A stretch of 64,000 bases of DNA from Eubacteriales bacterium (GTDB taxonomy: Bacteria > Bacillota > Clostridia > Lachnospirales > Lachnospiraceae), in assembly GCA_030524545.1 (NCBI GenBank), contig JAUNGM010000003.1:163094-227093 (forward strand). Reading direction: 5' to 3'. A program made the position numbers and the translations under genes. Shown here piece after piece: positions 46,074 through 55,445 of the stretch. Each line of letters opens with the position of its first letter. The stretch's first letter is position 1. The notes under the pieces are model-generated. The model had not been told where the DNA came from. It saw only the letters and a list, made by a program, of their open reading frames with translations, and made no database searches.

Positions 46074-46595
46074 ATGATGTATCGTACGAGCAAAATAAAA
46101 GAAATTTATGACCGAAACTGGGACAGTTTGTACAGGCTGTGTCTTATTTATATGCAAAATCAGGAAGACGCCTGTGATATGGTTCAGGAGACTTTTGTGC
46201 GCCTGTTGCAATATATTGGACGGCAGGAAGAGAAGACAGAGGTATTCCGGGATGAAGACCATGAACGTGCATGGCTTCGCACGGTTGCATGTAATCTTTG
46301 CAAAAATGAATTACGCCATTGGTGGAGAAGAAAGCGGCAGGAAGTGGAAGCCATAGAAAACCTGTTTGAGCCAGGACAAGCGGTGCAGGAGCATGGGGAG
46401 ATACTGGAAGATATTTTGGAAATGCCGGAGAAATACCGGGTGCTAATATATCTTCATTATTATGAAGGGTACAGTGTAGAAGAGATTGGGAATATTTTGA
46501 AAGAGAAGCCCTCCACGCTGCGTTCCAGAATATCGAAGGGAAGAAAGCTGTTGGAAAAGAAGTTAAAGGAGGATGGATATGGAAAAGAGAATTAA
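46074..46595 (+). CDS. ECF-type RNA polymerase sigma factor
   Basis: A 173-residue sigma-70 family protein. Region 2 spans about residues 10-80 (YRLCLIYMQNQEDACDMVQETFVRLLQ) and region 4 residues 110-165 (LIYLHYYEGYSVEEIGNILKEKPSTLRSRISKGRKLL). It is followed by an overlapping anti-sigma gene and then ABC transporter genes, which are its likely targets. ATG 46074 or 46077; AAGGATG lies upstream. Confidence 0.92.
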   Translation: MMYRTSKIKEIYDRNWDSLYRLCLIYMQNQEDACDMVQETFVRLLQYIGRQEEKTEVFRDEDHERAWLRTVACNLCKNELRHWWRRKRQEVEAIENLFEPGQAVQEHGEILEDILEMPEKYRVLIYLHYYEGYSVEEIGNILKEKPSTLRSRISKGRKLLEKKLKEDGYGKEN

Positions 46596-47490
46596 AGAGG
46601 CAATGGACTCTATAAAGATCCCCGAAGAACGCAGGGAAGAAATGTTTGACCAACTGCTGATGGAAGCTGAAAAAGAGCCGGAGCCAAAAAGAAATAGAAA
46701 TGGGCAAACAGGGAAAAAGATCTGTATTGCTGCGGCAGCTTTGCTGGTGCTTGTTTTGATTCGGGAGCCCGCCGAGACGCTGGCGCGAAGGCTGCTGTTT
46801 CCTGCGAGGGATTCCATAACCGGGGAAACTGGAATCCAGAGTGTGAACATTGGTGAAATGGGAGTGACTCAGTTCCAAAAGCCAGAAGACATGGAACCGA
46901 TCAGGCGGGAACTGATAGAAATGCAAAGAGAACCCTCTGGAAATTTTGTTTGTACATCGGAAACAAAACTCCTGGGAAACCGGAAACAGTATGATTTTCT
47001 TGCGGATATGGAGAAAGAATTGGGGCTTTCTTTTTTGAAAAACAGGAAACTGGAAGAACAGCCGTTATCCACAACTCTCTGTGTTTATGATCAGAATGGA
47101 TTGTCTATTTCTATTGTGGATGCAAAGTGTACGTTCGGAGAGGATAACTCAGAGATTTGTATGGAGATAATTATGGAAATGGAGGATACCTCGAAGGAAT
47201 ACCGCTACGGTATGAACCAGAGGTCGGATTATCAGGGGATTTACCGGCGAGAGGATGGATTGTTTGAAGCTGTGCTGCTGCAGAACAATCAGAGTATGGG
47301 TCCGGACTGGCAATATTGGGTAGATTCTACGCATGGCACTGTGATGTTTCAGCATTATTCTCAGTACTTTGCACCGCTGAATACTTATGGAGCTGTGTTT
47401 TACTATGACGGTATGCGCTATAACATATATGGAGCGGAGTCGCCGGAAACGTTGAACGAGATCCTGGATAATTTTCAGGTGAAAGGATAG
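46579..47490 (+). CDS. Probable membrane anti-sigma factor
   Basis: A 303-residue single-pass protein. Residues 1-45 are a cytoplasmic, charged part that would hold the sigma factor. A membrane helix is at about 49-62 (ICIAAAALLVLVLI), and the remaining 240 residues are outside. It overlaps the sigma gene by 17 bases; ATG 46579 follows AAAGGAGG. The layout is that of DUF4179-type anti-sigma proteins. The signal it senses is unknown. Confidence 0.75.
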   Translation: MEKRIKEAMDSIKIPEERREEMFDQLLMEAEKEPEPKRNRNGQTGKKICIAAAALLVLVLIREPAETLARRLLFPARDSITGETGIQSVNIGEMGVTQFQKPEDMEPIRRELIEMQREPSGNFVCTSETKLLGNRKQYDFLADMEKELGLSFLKNRKLEEQPLSTTLCVYDQNGLSISIVDAKCTFGEDNSEICMEIIMEMEDTSKEYRYGMNQRSDYQGIYRREDGLFEAVLLQNNQSMGPDWQYWVDSTHGTVMFQHYSQYFAPLNTYGAVFYYDGMRYNIYGAESPETLNEILDNFQVKG

Positions 47491-47535
47491 CAGGTCATAA
47501 TTACATGATGAAAGTGTAAATGAAGGAGTAATGAC

Positions 47536-48583
47536 ATGAGATTATTGAGACAATGTGCCAGAAGTATTTGTCGGAACAAAAGTAAGAGTTTGCTTAGCGT
47601 GAGTATCTGCATGGTTGCAGTATTGTTTCTGAACATTTATATAGGAAATCTGGCGGATTGCCAGCAGCAGTTTGAAAAGCTGCCGAAGACTTTTACAGTC
47701 ACGGCCCGGGTGACAAATCCAAATGGTTCTCAGGATGCAGGGCTGGAAATCCCTTCCGATTCAGTATTCCGGGTTTTCTTATCCAGACGGATTGAATGCA
47801 GAGGGGAAAAGTTTTGATGTATTTTCGGAACATTCCTACAAAATCGTGGGAATTTATGATTTGTTTCCCGGTACACCTTTAAGTGCCGGCTATTCTATGG
47901 GGTATGGTGAGGTTGTCGTTCCCATGAACTCGATTGAGGAAAGTGACGAAAACAACATTGTGGAATATGGGCCCATGATGGGATATACCACTTCCTTCCA
48001 GATACCAAACGGCTCTATTGATTCTTTTATGGAAGCGTGGGAGAAACAGGAAATCGACGAACTGGATCTTACGTTTTATGACGGCGGCTATAGCCAGGTC
48101 AAGGACGGGCTGGAGCAGATGATGCAGATGGGTGTGATCCTGTTTGTGGCAGGGGGAGTCACCTCCCTTCTGATCTTCATTCTCTTTTCAAGGCTTTTTA
48201 TCGGGAAACAGAAGCGCAGGACAGCCATTGAGAGGTCCTTGGGGCTCAGCAGGAGAAAGTGCAGGCATTCCCTGCTCATCAGTATGATGCTGACCGCAGC
48301 GCTTGGATGTACGGCGGGATGTGCTATGGGAATGGTATTTACAAGAGTGGCAGCGGAAAAGACCGGACAGGAAGCGGAATTTGATACCACATACAGCAGC
48401 GGTAATCTGCGGATTGACGGGACAGTTACGGAGCAGGAAGTGATTGATTATGATTCTTTGAGCAGTTTGGTGGGTTTAGCGGCAGGATTTGGCATGATTT
48501 TAGCGGCATATGTCATTGCTTCCGCAGAGATCAAAAAGAACCTGATCTGTGAGCCGCTGGAGCTTTTGAGTGTGCGGGATTGA
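47536..48583 (+). pseudogene. Broken FtsX-type ABC permease
   Basis: The first 80 residues (frame of 47536: RSICRNKSKSLLSVSICMVAVLF) match the start of the permease encoded at 48640. After about 47775 the sense shifts by one base into YPDGLNAEGKSFDVF and on to the normal C-terminal half (KIVGIYD, TTSFQIPNGSI, RTAIERSLGLSRRKCR). The 620-residue paralogue at 50559 shows that some 300 residues of extracytoplasmic domain are gone at the junction. A deletion plus frameshift has killed the gene. Confidence 0.85.
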
Positions 48584-48639
48584 CTTTCCTATAGTTCCAT
48601 GAAATGAAATAGGCGATAGAAAAAGGGAGGACGGTAAAA

Positions 48640-49863
48640 ATGCTTTTTTATATATTGTGCAGTATCAGGAAAAGAAGAGTAAAAAATCTGATTACGATAG
48701 GCATTAGTATGGCTCTGGTGATTTTGCTAAGCCTGTACTTTGGAAATATTCATAGCTACCAGAAACAGTTGGATGATTTTGCGGAAAATGTTCCCATTTA
48801 TTGCCAGATTACCAATAAGAACGGTAGCCGTGAGACGGGATTATTCATTTCAGACGACATAGTGCAGGGAATTCAAAACTCAGATTTGGTAAAAGACGAG
48901 ACTTGTATGGTATGGCTGATGGCTGGGGAGGGTGATTTTGAACCAAAGGACTGGGCGGGAAATATCAACCTTTGGGTGCATGGGGCGAACCGGGCAGAGG
49001 CGGTTCCGGGATTGGCTGAGGATGGGATTTCTCTGGAACAGGGGACTCCTGATGCGTTTTTTTCTTCTGATAAACTGACCTGTCTCGTCAAAGAGGACAC
49101 GCTCGCAAGGCGCGGATGGAAAGTGGGGGATAAGATCCTGCTGAATTTCTTTTTCTTTACCTTTGACAATGCTACGATGGGATTGAGCTGCTATACGAAT
49201 CCGCTGGAGCTGGCAGAGGTGGAGATTGTTGGAACGATGAAAGAAGGGAACATCACAACTGCGGCAGTCTTTTCGGATATTGTTCTGCCTTTTGAGACTG
49301 TGAGGGCTATGTATCAGAGAGAAGAAGTAGCTTTTTTGGCTGATACGGTGTCATTCAGCGTAAAAGATCCTTTGAAATTGAATGAGTTTAAAGAGAAAAT
49401 GAAAGGACTGGGGCTGCAGGAGAAAGATTTGGCAGCCATGGATTCTTACAGTGGGATTTCTCTGGCAGTAAAGGATGGCAATTTTATATCCATGGCTAGT
49501 GACCTGCGTCAGGCAATCGAATATATGGAGGCTTTTCTTCCAATCGTGATCCTGATGGTACTGTTAATTGGATATGTGGTGAGTAATCTCCTTGGCGGCA
49601 GCCGAATGGAGGAATATATCCTGCTGCGTCTGCAGGGAGCAGGAAGATGGAAAAGTGCGGTTGGCTTTTGGTCGGAGCAGATGTTTCTTGTATGGATAGG
49701 TATTGTGACAGGAGACATCCTTGTGGGTCTGTTCTATCCGGAGCCTGCTACGATCGCATTGGTAACAGGCATACTTGTGACAGCTTATCTGGCGGGAGCG
49801 GCTGTGGCATACTGGAGAATGAGCAGAGGCAGTGTGATGCAGCTTTTGTCTGGAAAAGCATAA
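48640..49863 (+). CDS. FtsX-type ABC transporter permease
   Basis: A 407-residue permease. One N-terminal membrane helix (LITIGISMALVILLSLYFG), an extracytoplasmic domain of about 240 residues, and three C-terminal helices. It resembles the antimicrobial-peptide resistance permeases of Firmicutes (Vex/Bce-like by layout). AAAGGGAGG precedes the start. It works with the ATPase that follows. Confidence 0.85.
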   Translation: MLFYILCSIRKRRVKNLITIGISMALVILLSLYFGNIHSYQKQLDDFAENVPIYCQITNKNGSRETGLFISDDIVQGIQNSDLVKDETCMVWLMAGEGDFEPKDWAGNINLWVHGANRAEAVPGLAEDGISLEQGTPDAFFSSDKLTCLVKEDTLARRGWKVGDKILLNFFFFTFDNATMGLSCYTNPLELAEVEIVGTMKEGNITTAAVFSDIVLPFETVRAMYQREEVAFLADTVSFSVKDPLKLNEFKEKMKGLGLQEKDLAAMDSYSGISLAVKDGNFISMASDLRQAIEYMEAFLPIVILMVLLIGYVVSNLLGGSRMEEYILLRLQGAGRWKSAVGFWSEQMFLVWIGIVTGDILVGLFYPEPATIALVTGILVTAYLAGAAVAYWRMSRGSVMQLLSGKA

Positions 49864-49884
49864 TTCTTTATGGAGGGAAAGCAT

Positions 49885-50562
49885 ATGGATACGATTATAA
49901 AAGCAGAAAATGTGGATTATGTTTATAAAACCAGGTATCAGAAAACACAGGCACTTTTCCAGGTTACCTGTTCCTTTGAGAAAGGTTTGGTGTATGCGAT
50001 CACTGGAAAGTCCGGGAGTGGGAAAAGCACGTTCTTATCCCTGCTGGCAGGTCTGGATGTGCCAACGGGGGGAACTTTATTCATTGACGGAAAGGATATA
50101 CGGAGCATCAACCGGGATCAGTACCGCAAAAACCAGGTCACGGTCATCTATCAGGCATTCCACCTTTTTCCGCTGCTTACCGTGTTGGAAAACGTCATGT
50201 TTCCAATGAAACTTCAGGGTGTCCCGGATAAAGAAGCAAAACCAAAGGCACAGGAGCTGCTAAAAAAGGTGGGATTGCCGGATACGGTCTATAAAAAAAT
50301 GCCAGGCATGATCAGCGGCGGAGAGCAGCAGCGGGTGGCGATTGCCCGGGCAATGGCTTCCGGGGCGAAGGTACTTCTGGCTGATGAACCAACCGGAAAC
50401 CTGGATAGCCAGAACGAGAAAAATATCATAGAGCTACTGGGGCGGCTGGCCCATGAAGAAGGTTATATGGTTATCATCGTGACGCACAGTGAGAAAATCT
50501 CCATGTCGGCGGATGTGGTTTATGGGATGATGGATGGAAGGCTGGAGGTGATCCGGGGATGA
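49885..50562 (+). CDS. ABC transporter ATPase
   Basis: A 225-residue ATPase of the MacB/LolD/Bce type. Walker [11 protein letters not shown]-loop [10 protein letters not shown], signature [14 protein letters not shown], Walker [13 protein letters not shown] and switch His in VTHSEK. ATG 49885 is preferred; the ATG at 49870 contains the ribosome binding site GGAGGG. Overlaps the next permease start by four bases. Confidence 0.95.
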   Translation: MDTIIKAENVDYVYKTRYQKTQALFQVTCSFEKGLVYAITGKSGSGKSTFLSLLAGLDVPTGGTLFIDGKDIRSINRDQYRKNQVTVIYQAFHLFPLLTVLENVMFPMKLQGVPDKEAKPKAQELLKKVGLPDTVYKKMPGMISGGEQQRVAIARAMASGAKVLLADEPTGNLDSQNEKNIIELLGRLAHEEGYMVIIVTHSEKISMSADVVYGMMDGRLEVIRG

Positions 50563-52421
50563 AAAACAGTATCAAACAAATGCTGCGGACACCGGTACGC
50601 ACCATCCTGTTTTTTGTACTATTAACTTTTGCCGCTCTTTTGATGACTTTAGGGGCAAGTCTCTGGATAAAAAACGAAAAAACGGCAGCGGAATATGAAA
50701 AACAGTTTATCACCATAGGAACAGTGCGGCAGAAACCAAAGTCCTTTGAGCAGAATCTGGTCTGGGATGCCGGGAAAAAGGATTATCAGATCCTAAGAAG
50801 GGCACAATATGATTCCTATTTTACGGTGGATGATCTGAAGATCCCAGGAGTTGAATTTCTGGCGGGACCGGAGCAGCGGGCATATTATGGTTCCTGGATT
50901 CCGGATTATGTTAGTAAATTTGAAGCTGAAAATGCGACGGGGTTCAGTTGTGTTGCAGAGTTTTCCCCTTTGGAAGACTGCAGACCGGACGAGTCTGTTC
51001 AGGTTAAGATTACAAAGGTTCTTGGTAAGGATACCACTATGGAAAATTCCGTTGTATTCTTCTGTGAACATGACAATCCCCAACCGGATATGCTTTATAA
51101 AGATAAGACGTATGTAGCTTATTTGGCTGCATGCGGGCTCTCCCACGGCAAGACGTATGAAAAAGCGAAGGAAGCTTCTCCCATGCTGGATATCAGTGTA
51201 GAATATGGTTCTGCTTCCATTGCCTCCGAGCTGTATCAGCCGGATGGAAGCAGGATTGAAGATGAATTCCGGGACGGGCAGACAATCTTTGAAGTGGCAG
51301 ATGGATTCTATGACACTGCACCGGGGAAGAGGCTATTGGATCTGGCGGAAACCATAGGATATAGCTTTCACACCCAACCGGTTACCGGAACCAGTAAAAC
51401 ATGTTTGCTGATGCCGTTTTACAATGGGGAATCGTATATCAGTGAAGGTCGGGATATTGACCAGGAAGAATATGAAAATGGCAGTAAGGTGTGCCTGGTT
51501 CCCCGGAATTTTATGGAAAACAACAACCTTTCCCTTGGGGATAAGATTAAAGTTCAGCTTTTTTATACCAATACCAGACGGAACGCCGGAGCAGACTTTT
51601 GTCTGGATGGAAGTGGATCATCTTATCAGATCATTGATGAGAAAGGGAATAAACTGGAACCATTTGAAACCTCTGATTATATGATCGTGGGAATTTACGA
51701 TACCAGAATGGGAAGCGGGGATTATGCGTTCCGATCAGGAGCGGATGAACTGATCGTGCCAATCAGATCTATCGAATCCGGCGTCACTGAAAATCTGGTG
51801 GCTTGCGGGCCAATGAGCGATGCAACGACATCCTTCCAGATCCCCAATGGTTCTATCGAGGACTTTCAAAAGAAATGGGCGGAGCATGGAACATCGGATT
51901 TGGAGATTACTTTCCATGACATGGGTTATTCCAGATTGAAGGCAGGGATTGACAACATGAGAAATCTCTCCCTCTTCTTCCTGATCGTGGGAGTGATCCT
52001 GACAATGCTGTTATTATTCTTTTTCAGTCATCTGTTCATTACAAAGCAGGCGAAGCGGACGGCTATAGAGCGCTCTTTCGGAATGACTCGCTCCCAATGC
52101 AGATGGTCTCTGCTTTCCGGAATACTGCTGTTGGTTTTGCTGGGAAGTATAGCCGGTTCTGTCGGAGGCGCTTATGTCTCCCGAAATATTTCGTCTGAGA
52201 ATACCGGGAAGGTGTATTATGACAGCACCTTTAGCGTAGGAGCATCGGGGACAGAGGAAGATGTTGGGATTTCTGATATAGGCGTTGAAATGTCAGAATG
52301 GATGGCATTTGGCTGTGCTGCAATAATCGTATTAGCAGCGGCAGGAATTGCAATCACGAAAATCAATAAAAGACTGCGGCGGGAACCTATGGAATTACTC
52401 AGGGATATGCAGAAGGAATAA
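50559..52421 (+). CDS. FtsX-type ABC transporter permease (large)
   Basis: A 620-residue permease. One N-terminal helix (TILFFVLLTFAALLMTLGASL), about 430 residues outside the cell, and three C-terminal helices with an FtsX domain (RTAIERSFGMTRSQCRWSLLSG). It is the intact full-length relative of the broken gene at 47536 and is coupled to the ATPase by ATGA overlap. Substrate unknown; the sigma/anti-sigma genes upstream suggest response to envelope stress. Confidence 0.88.
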   Translation: MKNSIKQMLRTPVRTILFFVLLTFAALLMTLGASLWIKNEKTAAEYEKQFITIGTVRQKPKSFEQNLVWDAGKKDYQILRRAQYDSYFTVDDLKIPGVEFLAGPEQRAYYGSWIPDYVSKFEAENATGFSCVAEFSPLEDCRPDESVQVKITKVLGKDTTMENSVVFFCEHDNPQPDMLYKDKTYVAYLAACGLSHGKTYEKAKEASPMLDISVEYGSASIASELYQPDGSRIEDEFRDGQTIFEVADGFYDTAPGKRLLDLAETIGYSFHTQPVTGTSKTCLLMPFYNGESYISEGRDIDQEEYENGSKVCLVPRNFMENNNLSLGDKIKVQLFYTNTRRNAGADFCLDGSGSSYQIIDEKGNKLEPFETSDYMIVGIYDTRMGSGDYAFRSGADELIVPIRSIESGVTENLVACGPMSDATTSFQIPNGSIEDFQKKWAEHGTSDLEITFHDMGYSRLKAGIDNMRNLSLFFLIVGVILTMLLLFFFSHLFITKQAKRTAIERSFGMTRSQCRWSLLSGILLLVLLGSIAGSVGGAYVSRNISSENTGKVYYDSTFSVGASGTEEDVGISDIGVEMSEWMAFGCAAIIVLAAAGIAITKINKRLRREPMELLRDMQKE

Positions 52422-52462
52422 AAGACAGGTTTCATTAACTGAGAATGTAAAGTCTTATATAT

Positions 52463-52495
52463 AGGCGGTGCCGGTCAGCATTCTGGATACCGCCT
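52463..52495 (+). terminator. Hairpin after the ABC operon
   Basis: AGGCGGT (52463-52469) with ACCGCCT (52489-52495), then GTTTG. The tail is poor; probable terminator. I see no gene between 52422 and 52805. Confidence 0.5.
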
Positions 52496-52698
52496 GTTTG
52501 CTCGCACTTTATCTGGTTGGAAAACACTTTTTGTTATAAAAACAGGCTCTGACTAGGAGTAGCAGAAGGATGAAAATTCATTATAGTTGTTGTCCTGCAC
52601 CGCTGCTAAAAGCTCTTTGTTTATGTTCCCTTCTGCAGGAGTTTTCTCAACCTATTAGTTTCTATTTTAATAGCGAAGAATGATAAATGCAACAAAAC

Positions 52699-52732
52699 AA
52701 GGGGTGTCAGAGAGGGCATCCCTTATTTTTTT
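52699..52732 (+). terminator. Intrinsic terminator
   Basis: AAGGGGTGTC pairs with GGCATCCCTT through ten base pairs including two G-U, followed by ATTTTTTT. Confidence 0.8.
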
Positions 52733-52739
52733 CAGAAAG

Positions 52740-52765
52740 TGTAACTTTCCTTTTTAGAATACGAC
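52740..52765 (+). promoter_or_regulatory. ECF-type promoter of the second sigma operon
   Basis: TGTAAC at 52740-52745 and CGAC at 52762-52765 with 16 bases between, the pattern of ECF sigma promoters (AAC -35, CG -10). It lies 40 bases before the sigma gene and suggests autoregulation. Confidence 0.55.
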
Positions 52766-52805
52766 AATATATATGAATGCATTCAGATAAAAATGGAGGA
52801 AACAG

Positions 52806-53363
52806 ATGGATGACAAAGAGATTATTACGTTGTTTCAAAACCGTGATGAATCAGCAATCCGGGAATTAAGCAGCAAATATGGTCCATATTGCTCAAGGAT
52901 TGCGTGGAATATTTTAGAGAACCGTGAGGATGTGGAAGAGTGCGTCAATGATACCTGGTTTTCTGTATGGACCTATATTCCGCCGCAGGTTCCGAAGGTG
53001 CTGTCAGCATTTTGCGGGAAAATCGTGAAAGGGATTGCCATAGATAAACTGAGAAAGCGATGTGCCGGCAAACGTACTGACACGCATATGGCGGATATTG
53101 CAGCTGAGACGATAAGCCTTAACAGAGCAGCGGATTTTGCCGAAGATGTGGTGAAGGAAGGGGAAATTCTCCAGGCAATCAATGAGTTCCTATGGAAACT
53201 GGATCCGGAAAAAAGAGATATATTTATAAGGCGGTACTGGTATCTGGATTCTGTGGAAGAGCTTGCGGCTCGCTATGGAAAAAGTGTGGGCAGTATAAAG
53301 ACCGCATTGCACCGGATGCGGAGAAAATTGGAGAAGGATCTGAAAGAAAGGAGGTTCCTATGA
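52806..53363 (+). CDS. ECF-type RNA polymerase sigma factor
   Basis: A 185-residue sigma-70 family protein. Region 2 (ENREDVEECVNDTWFSVWTYIPP) and region 4 (YWYLDSVEELAARYGKSVGSIKTALHRMRRKL) are clear. Its stop overlaps the next ATG (ATGA). A likely ECF promoter lies in front, so it probably activates itself. AATGGAGG precedes the start. Confidence 0.92.
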   Translation: MDDKEIITLFQNRDESAIRELSSKYGPYCSRIAWNILENREDVEECVNDTWFSVWTYIPPQVPKVLSAFCGKIVKGIAIDKLRKRCAGKRTDTHMADIAAETISLNRAADFAEDVVKEGEILQAINEFLWKLDPEKRDIFIRRYWYLDSVEELAARYGKSVGSIKTALHRMRRKLEKDLKERRFL

Positions 53364-54460
53364 AGAATGAAGAATATGGGTTTGTGGAGTTATTTAATAA
53401 GATTGATATTCAGCTTGTAAAAGAAGCGGAGGGAGACTGGAAAAAAAGAAAAAACGTGTTATGGTTGCGCAGCGGTTTTGCAAAGGCTGCCTGTGCCGCT
53501 CTTTGTATCAGCCTTGGTGCCTTGCGTATTTTCCAGACGCAGGTACAGGCTGCGATGAAAGAATTTACTGGATGGGTTGTCCGGATATTGCAGTCTGAGC
53601 GTGATCTGTCTCCTTACTCAGAAGTCATTGATAAACAGATGACGGCCGATGGTTTTACCCTCTGTCTGGAGGAGGTGATCCTGTCTGATAACAGGATTTA
53701 TGCGGCAGTGACGATCAATACGGAGTATCCGGAAGGAACAGTCAAGGGAGGAACGTGTGTTACGGTTAATGGGAAGGATTATCCGGTAGGAAGCGTTTTT
53801 GATGCGGCAGAGGATATCGGGCAGAATCTTGGCGAACAGGTACCGCATCATGTATACACATTTGTGCTGGATGAAGAGCTTCCGGAAACTGTTACAGATT
53901 TGGAACTGCATTTTACGGCATATCAAAATTATGAAGACTGTTTGGAGGAAAAGAATACATTTACTTTTGATTTTGCGTTTTCTGCTACAAAAGAAGAACT
54001 GGAAAAAGATAAAATCCAGGTGCCTGTGGATAAAAGGATTACCCTGGAAGATGGAACTGCCATCCGGCTTAAAAGTCTGACACTTACAAAACTTGACAGC
54101 AGGATAGAAGCGGAATTGGAAAATATCCCGGAAAATAAAAAAGACAGGGATGCTGCTTTTAATAGCGGATATCTGGAAGGATGGGACAGCCTTGGAAATC
54201 CGGTCTGGTATATCTGCGATACCAGTAATGGAAAAGATATTGCATTTGTATGTGATATACAGAGCGGGATGCTTCCGTCCGTGGATAGTGAATGGGTGGA
54301 ACTTCAGTACTATTTCTATGAAAAGGTGGACGAGAAAGACCAGCGGCCAATCGATACGGTGGACGGAGAAGATATGGTTATGGAAGATGACGGTATCCCG
54401 ATTAATCGGGTAGATGTGGGAGAGCCATTCCGGATTGAGGTGGAGCAGAATATAAAATGA
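53360..54460 (+). CDS. DUF4179-type anti-sigma factor
   Basis: A 366-residue single-pass membrane protein coupled to the sigma gene. About 40 cytoplasmic residues, a helix near residues 37-55 (AACAALCISLGALRIF), and an extracytoplasmic part of ~300 residues with beta-rich repeats. ATG 53360 follows AGGAGG; the much longer frame from 53192 lies inside the sigma gene. No transporter follows, only small or broken genes. Confidence 0.75.
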   Translation: MKNEEYGFVELFNKIDIQLVKEAEGDWKKRKNVLWLRSGFAKAACAALCISLGALRIFQTQVQAAMKEFTGWVVRILQSERDLSPYSEVIDKQMTADGFTLCLEEVILSDNRIYAAVTINTEYPEGTVKGGTCVTVNGKDYPVGSVFDAAEDIGQNLGEQVPHHVYTFVLDEELPETVTDLELHFTAYQNYEDCLEEKNTFTFDFAFSATKEELEKDKIQVPVDKRITLEDGTAIRLKSLTLTKLDSRIEAELENIPENKKDRDAAFNSGYLEGWDSLGNPVWYICDTSNGKDIAFVCDIQSGMLPSVDSEWVELQYYFYEKVDEKDQRPIDTVDGEDMVMEDDGIPINRVDVGEPFRIEVEQNIK

Positions 54461-54514
54461 TGCAGAAAGTGTGGTTAAAGCATGTGATATTCAATATATG
54501 GAGGCGTAAAATAC

Positions 54515-54682
54515 GTGATTAGAGACACCATTGTTTTTATAGTAATTCTGTTGCTTGTAGTTAATACTCTTATCAAATACAAAGAAACTAAAAGAACAGG
54601 ACAGAAACTCAGTGTATTGATGGGTGGTCCGTTTTGTTTCATGGCAATTATTTTATTGCTGCTTGATCTTATATTGATATAA
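54515..54682 (+). CDS. 55-residue two-helix membrane protein
   Basis: Small open frame from GTG 54515 with ATGGAGG upstream (54498-54504). Two hydrophobic helices (TIVFIVILLLVVNTLI and FCFMAIILLLLDLILI) flank a basic loop KYKETKRTGQK. No family recognised. It may be a peptide membrane partner of the sigma system. Confidence 0.45.
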   Translation: MIRDTIVFIVILLLVVNTLIKYKETKRTGQKLSVLMGGPFCFMAIILLLLDLILI

Positions 54683-54797
54683 GCTTCAAATCATTAATTT
54701 AACGAGGATGTAGTCCTCACCATAGAAAATGCCTTAACTATGGGCGTTACATTTTAGCGGATAACAGTTTTAATTTAATGAAAGGAAGGTTGATTAT

Positions 54798-54947
54798 ATG
54801 AAAGGTAAGATGATTATAATGGGCGTTATTATGACTATGGTGGTTATGGGAACATCATTAGCTGCTATGGCGAGTGATGAAGATACAGCAAAGGCAGAAC
54901 CGGAGCTGGAATTTCAGGTACCAGAGGAAAATCTCTTACGAAAATGA
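54798..54947 (+). CDS. Short secreted peptide, probably truncated
   Basis: A 49-residue frame after AAAGGAAGG: a signal peptide (IIMGVIMTMVVMGTSLAAMA) and an acidic mature part of about 25 residues. Its end runs into a relic of a histidine kinase, so the original protein was probably longer and was cut by the recombination that left the relic. Confidence 0.45.
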   Translation: MKGKMIIMGVIMTMVVMGTSLAAMASDEDTAKAEPELEFQVPEENLLRK

Positions 54948-54990
54948 CACTACATTCACCCTGGATTTTTCTATTCCTACAAAATTGTAG
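54938..54990 (+). pseudogene. Relic of a histidine kinase C-terminus
   Basis: The bases encode NDTTFTLDFSIPTKL and a stop, matching the last residues of the intact kinase at 58512 (GTTFTLNFLIPTKLQ). Only the tail remains. It is followed by the same promoter element that precedes the ABC genes at 59787. Confidence 0.7.
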
Positions 54991-54992
54991 CC

Positions 54993-55029
54993 TTACAGTA
55001 ATATTACAGTAAGGTATGGATGATATACT
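54993..55029 (+). promoter_or_regulatory. Response-regulator box and -10 (copy 1)
   Basis: TTACAGTAA at 54993-55001 and again at 55004-55012, 11 bases apart, then TATACT at 55024-55029. It is preceded by CTACAAAATTGTAG. The direct-repeat spacing suits an OmpR-family regulator. Confidence 0.6.
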
Positions 55030-55068
55030 TTCGTAGAATGTAAAGTTTGGGAAAGGGGTGGTTATTCT

Positions 55069-55392
55069 ATGGAGCATTGCCAGACGAGGAGTAATTTTAT
55101 GATAAATATTGAGGATGTACCAAGATTTGAAACTGAACTGCAAATGGTAAATACGCATATAGAACGTTTATGTCGGTCAAACAGTGAGTCAATGCAGAAA
55201 ATGCTGGATTGGGTGTTGAACGCAAGGGGAAAGCAGATACGGCCGATTTTGACACTTTTATGTGCGAGGCTGAAAGGGAAGGCCGTTGATGCGACAGAGG
55301 TCGCGGCAGTGATTGAAATATGCCATACCGCTTCACTGATCCATGATGACATTATAGATGAAGCGGATACCCGCAGGGGGGTGAAAAGTTAG
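55069..55392 (+). pseudogene. Truncated polyprenyl synthetase
   Basis: 107 residues of the start of a trans-isoprenyl diphosphate synthase: GKQIRPILTLLCARLKG, ATEVAAVIEICHTASL, and the first Asp-rich motif HDDIIDEADTRRG. A stop follows soon after; the second Asp-rich motif and some 200 residues are missing, so it cannot be active. Confidence 0.8.
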
Positions 55393-55445
55393 CTTCTATT
55401 TAAGAGGCCGGTTTAAAAACCAGGAAAATACATCAGAGGAATATT

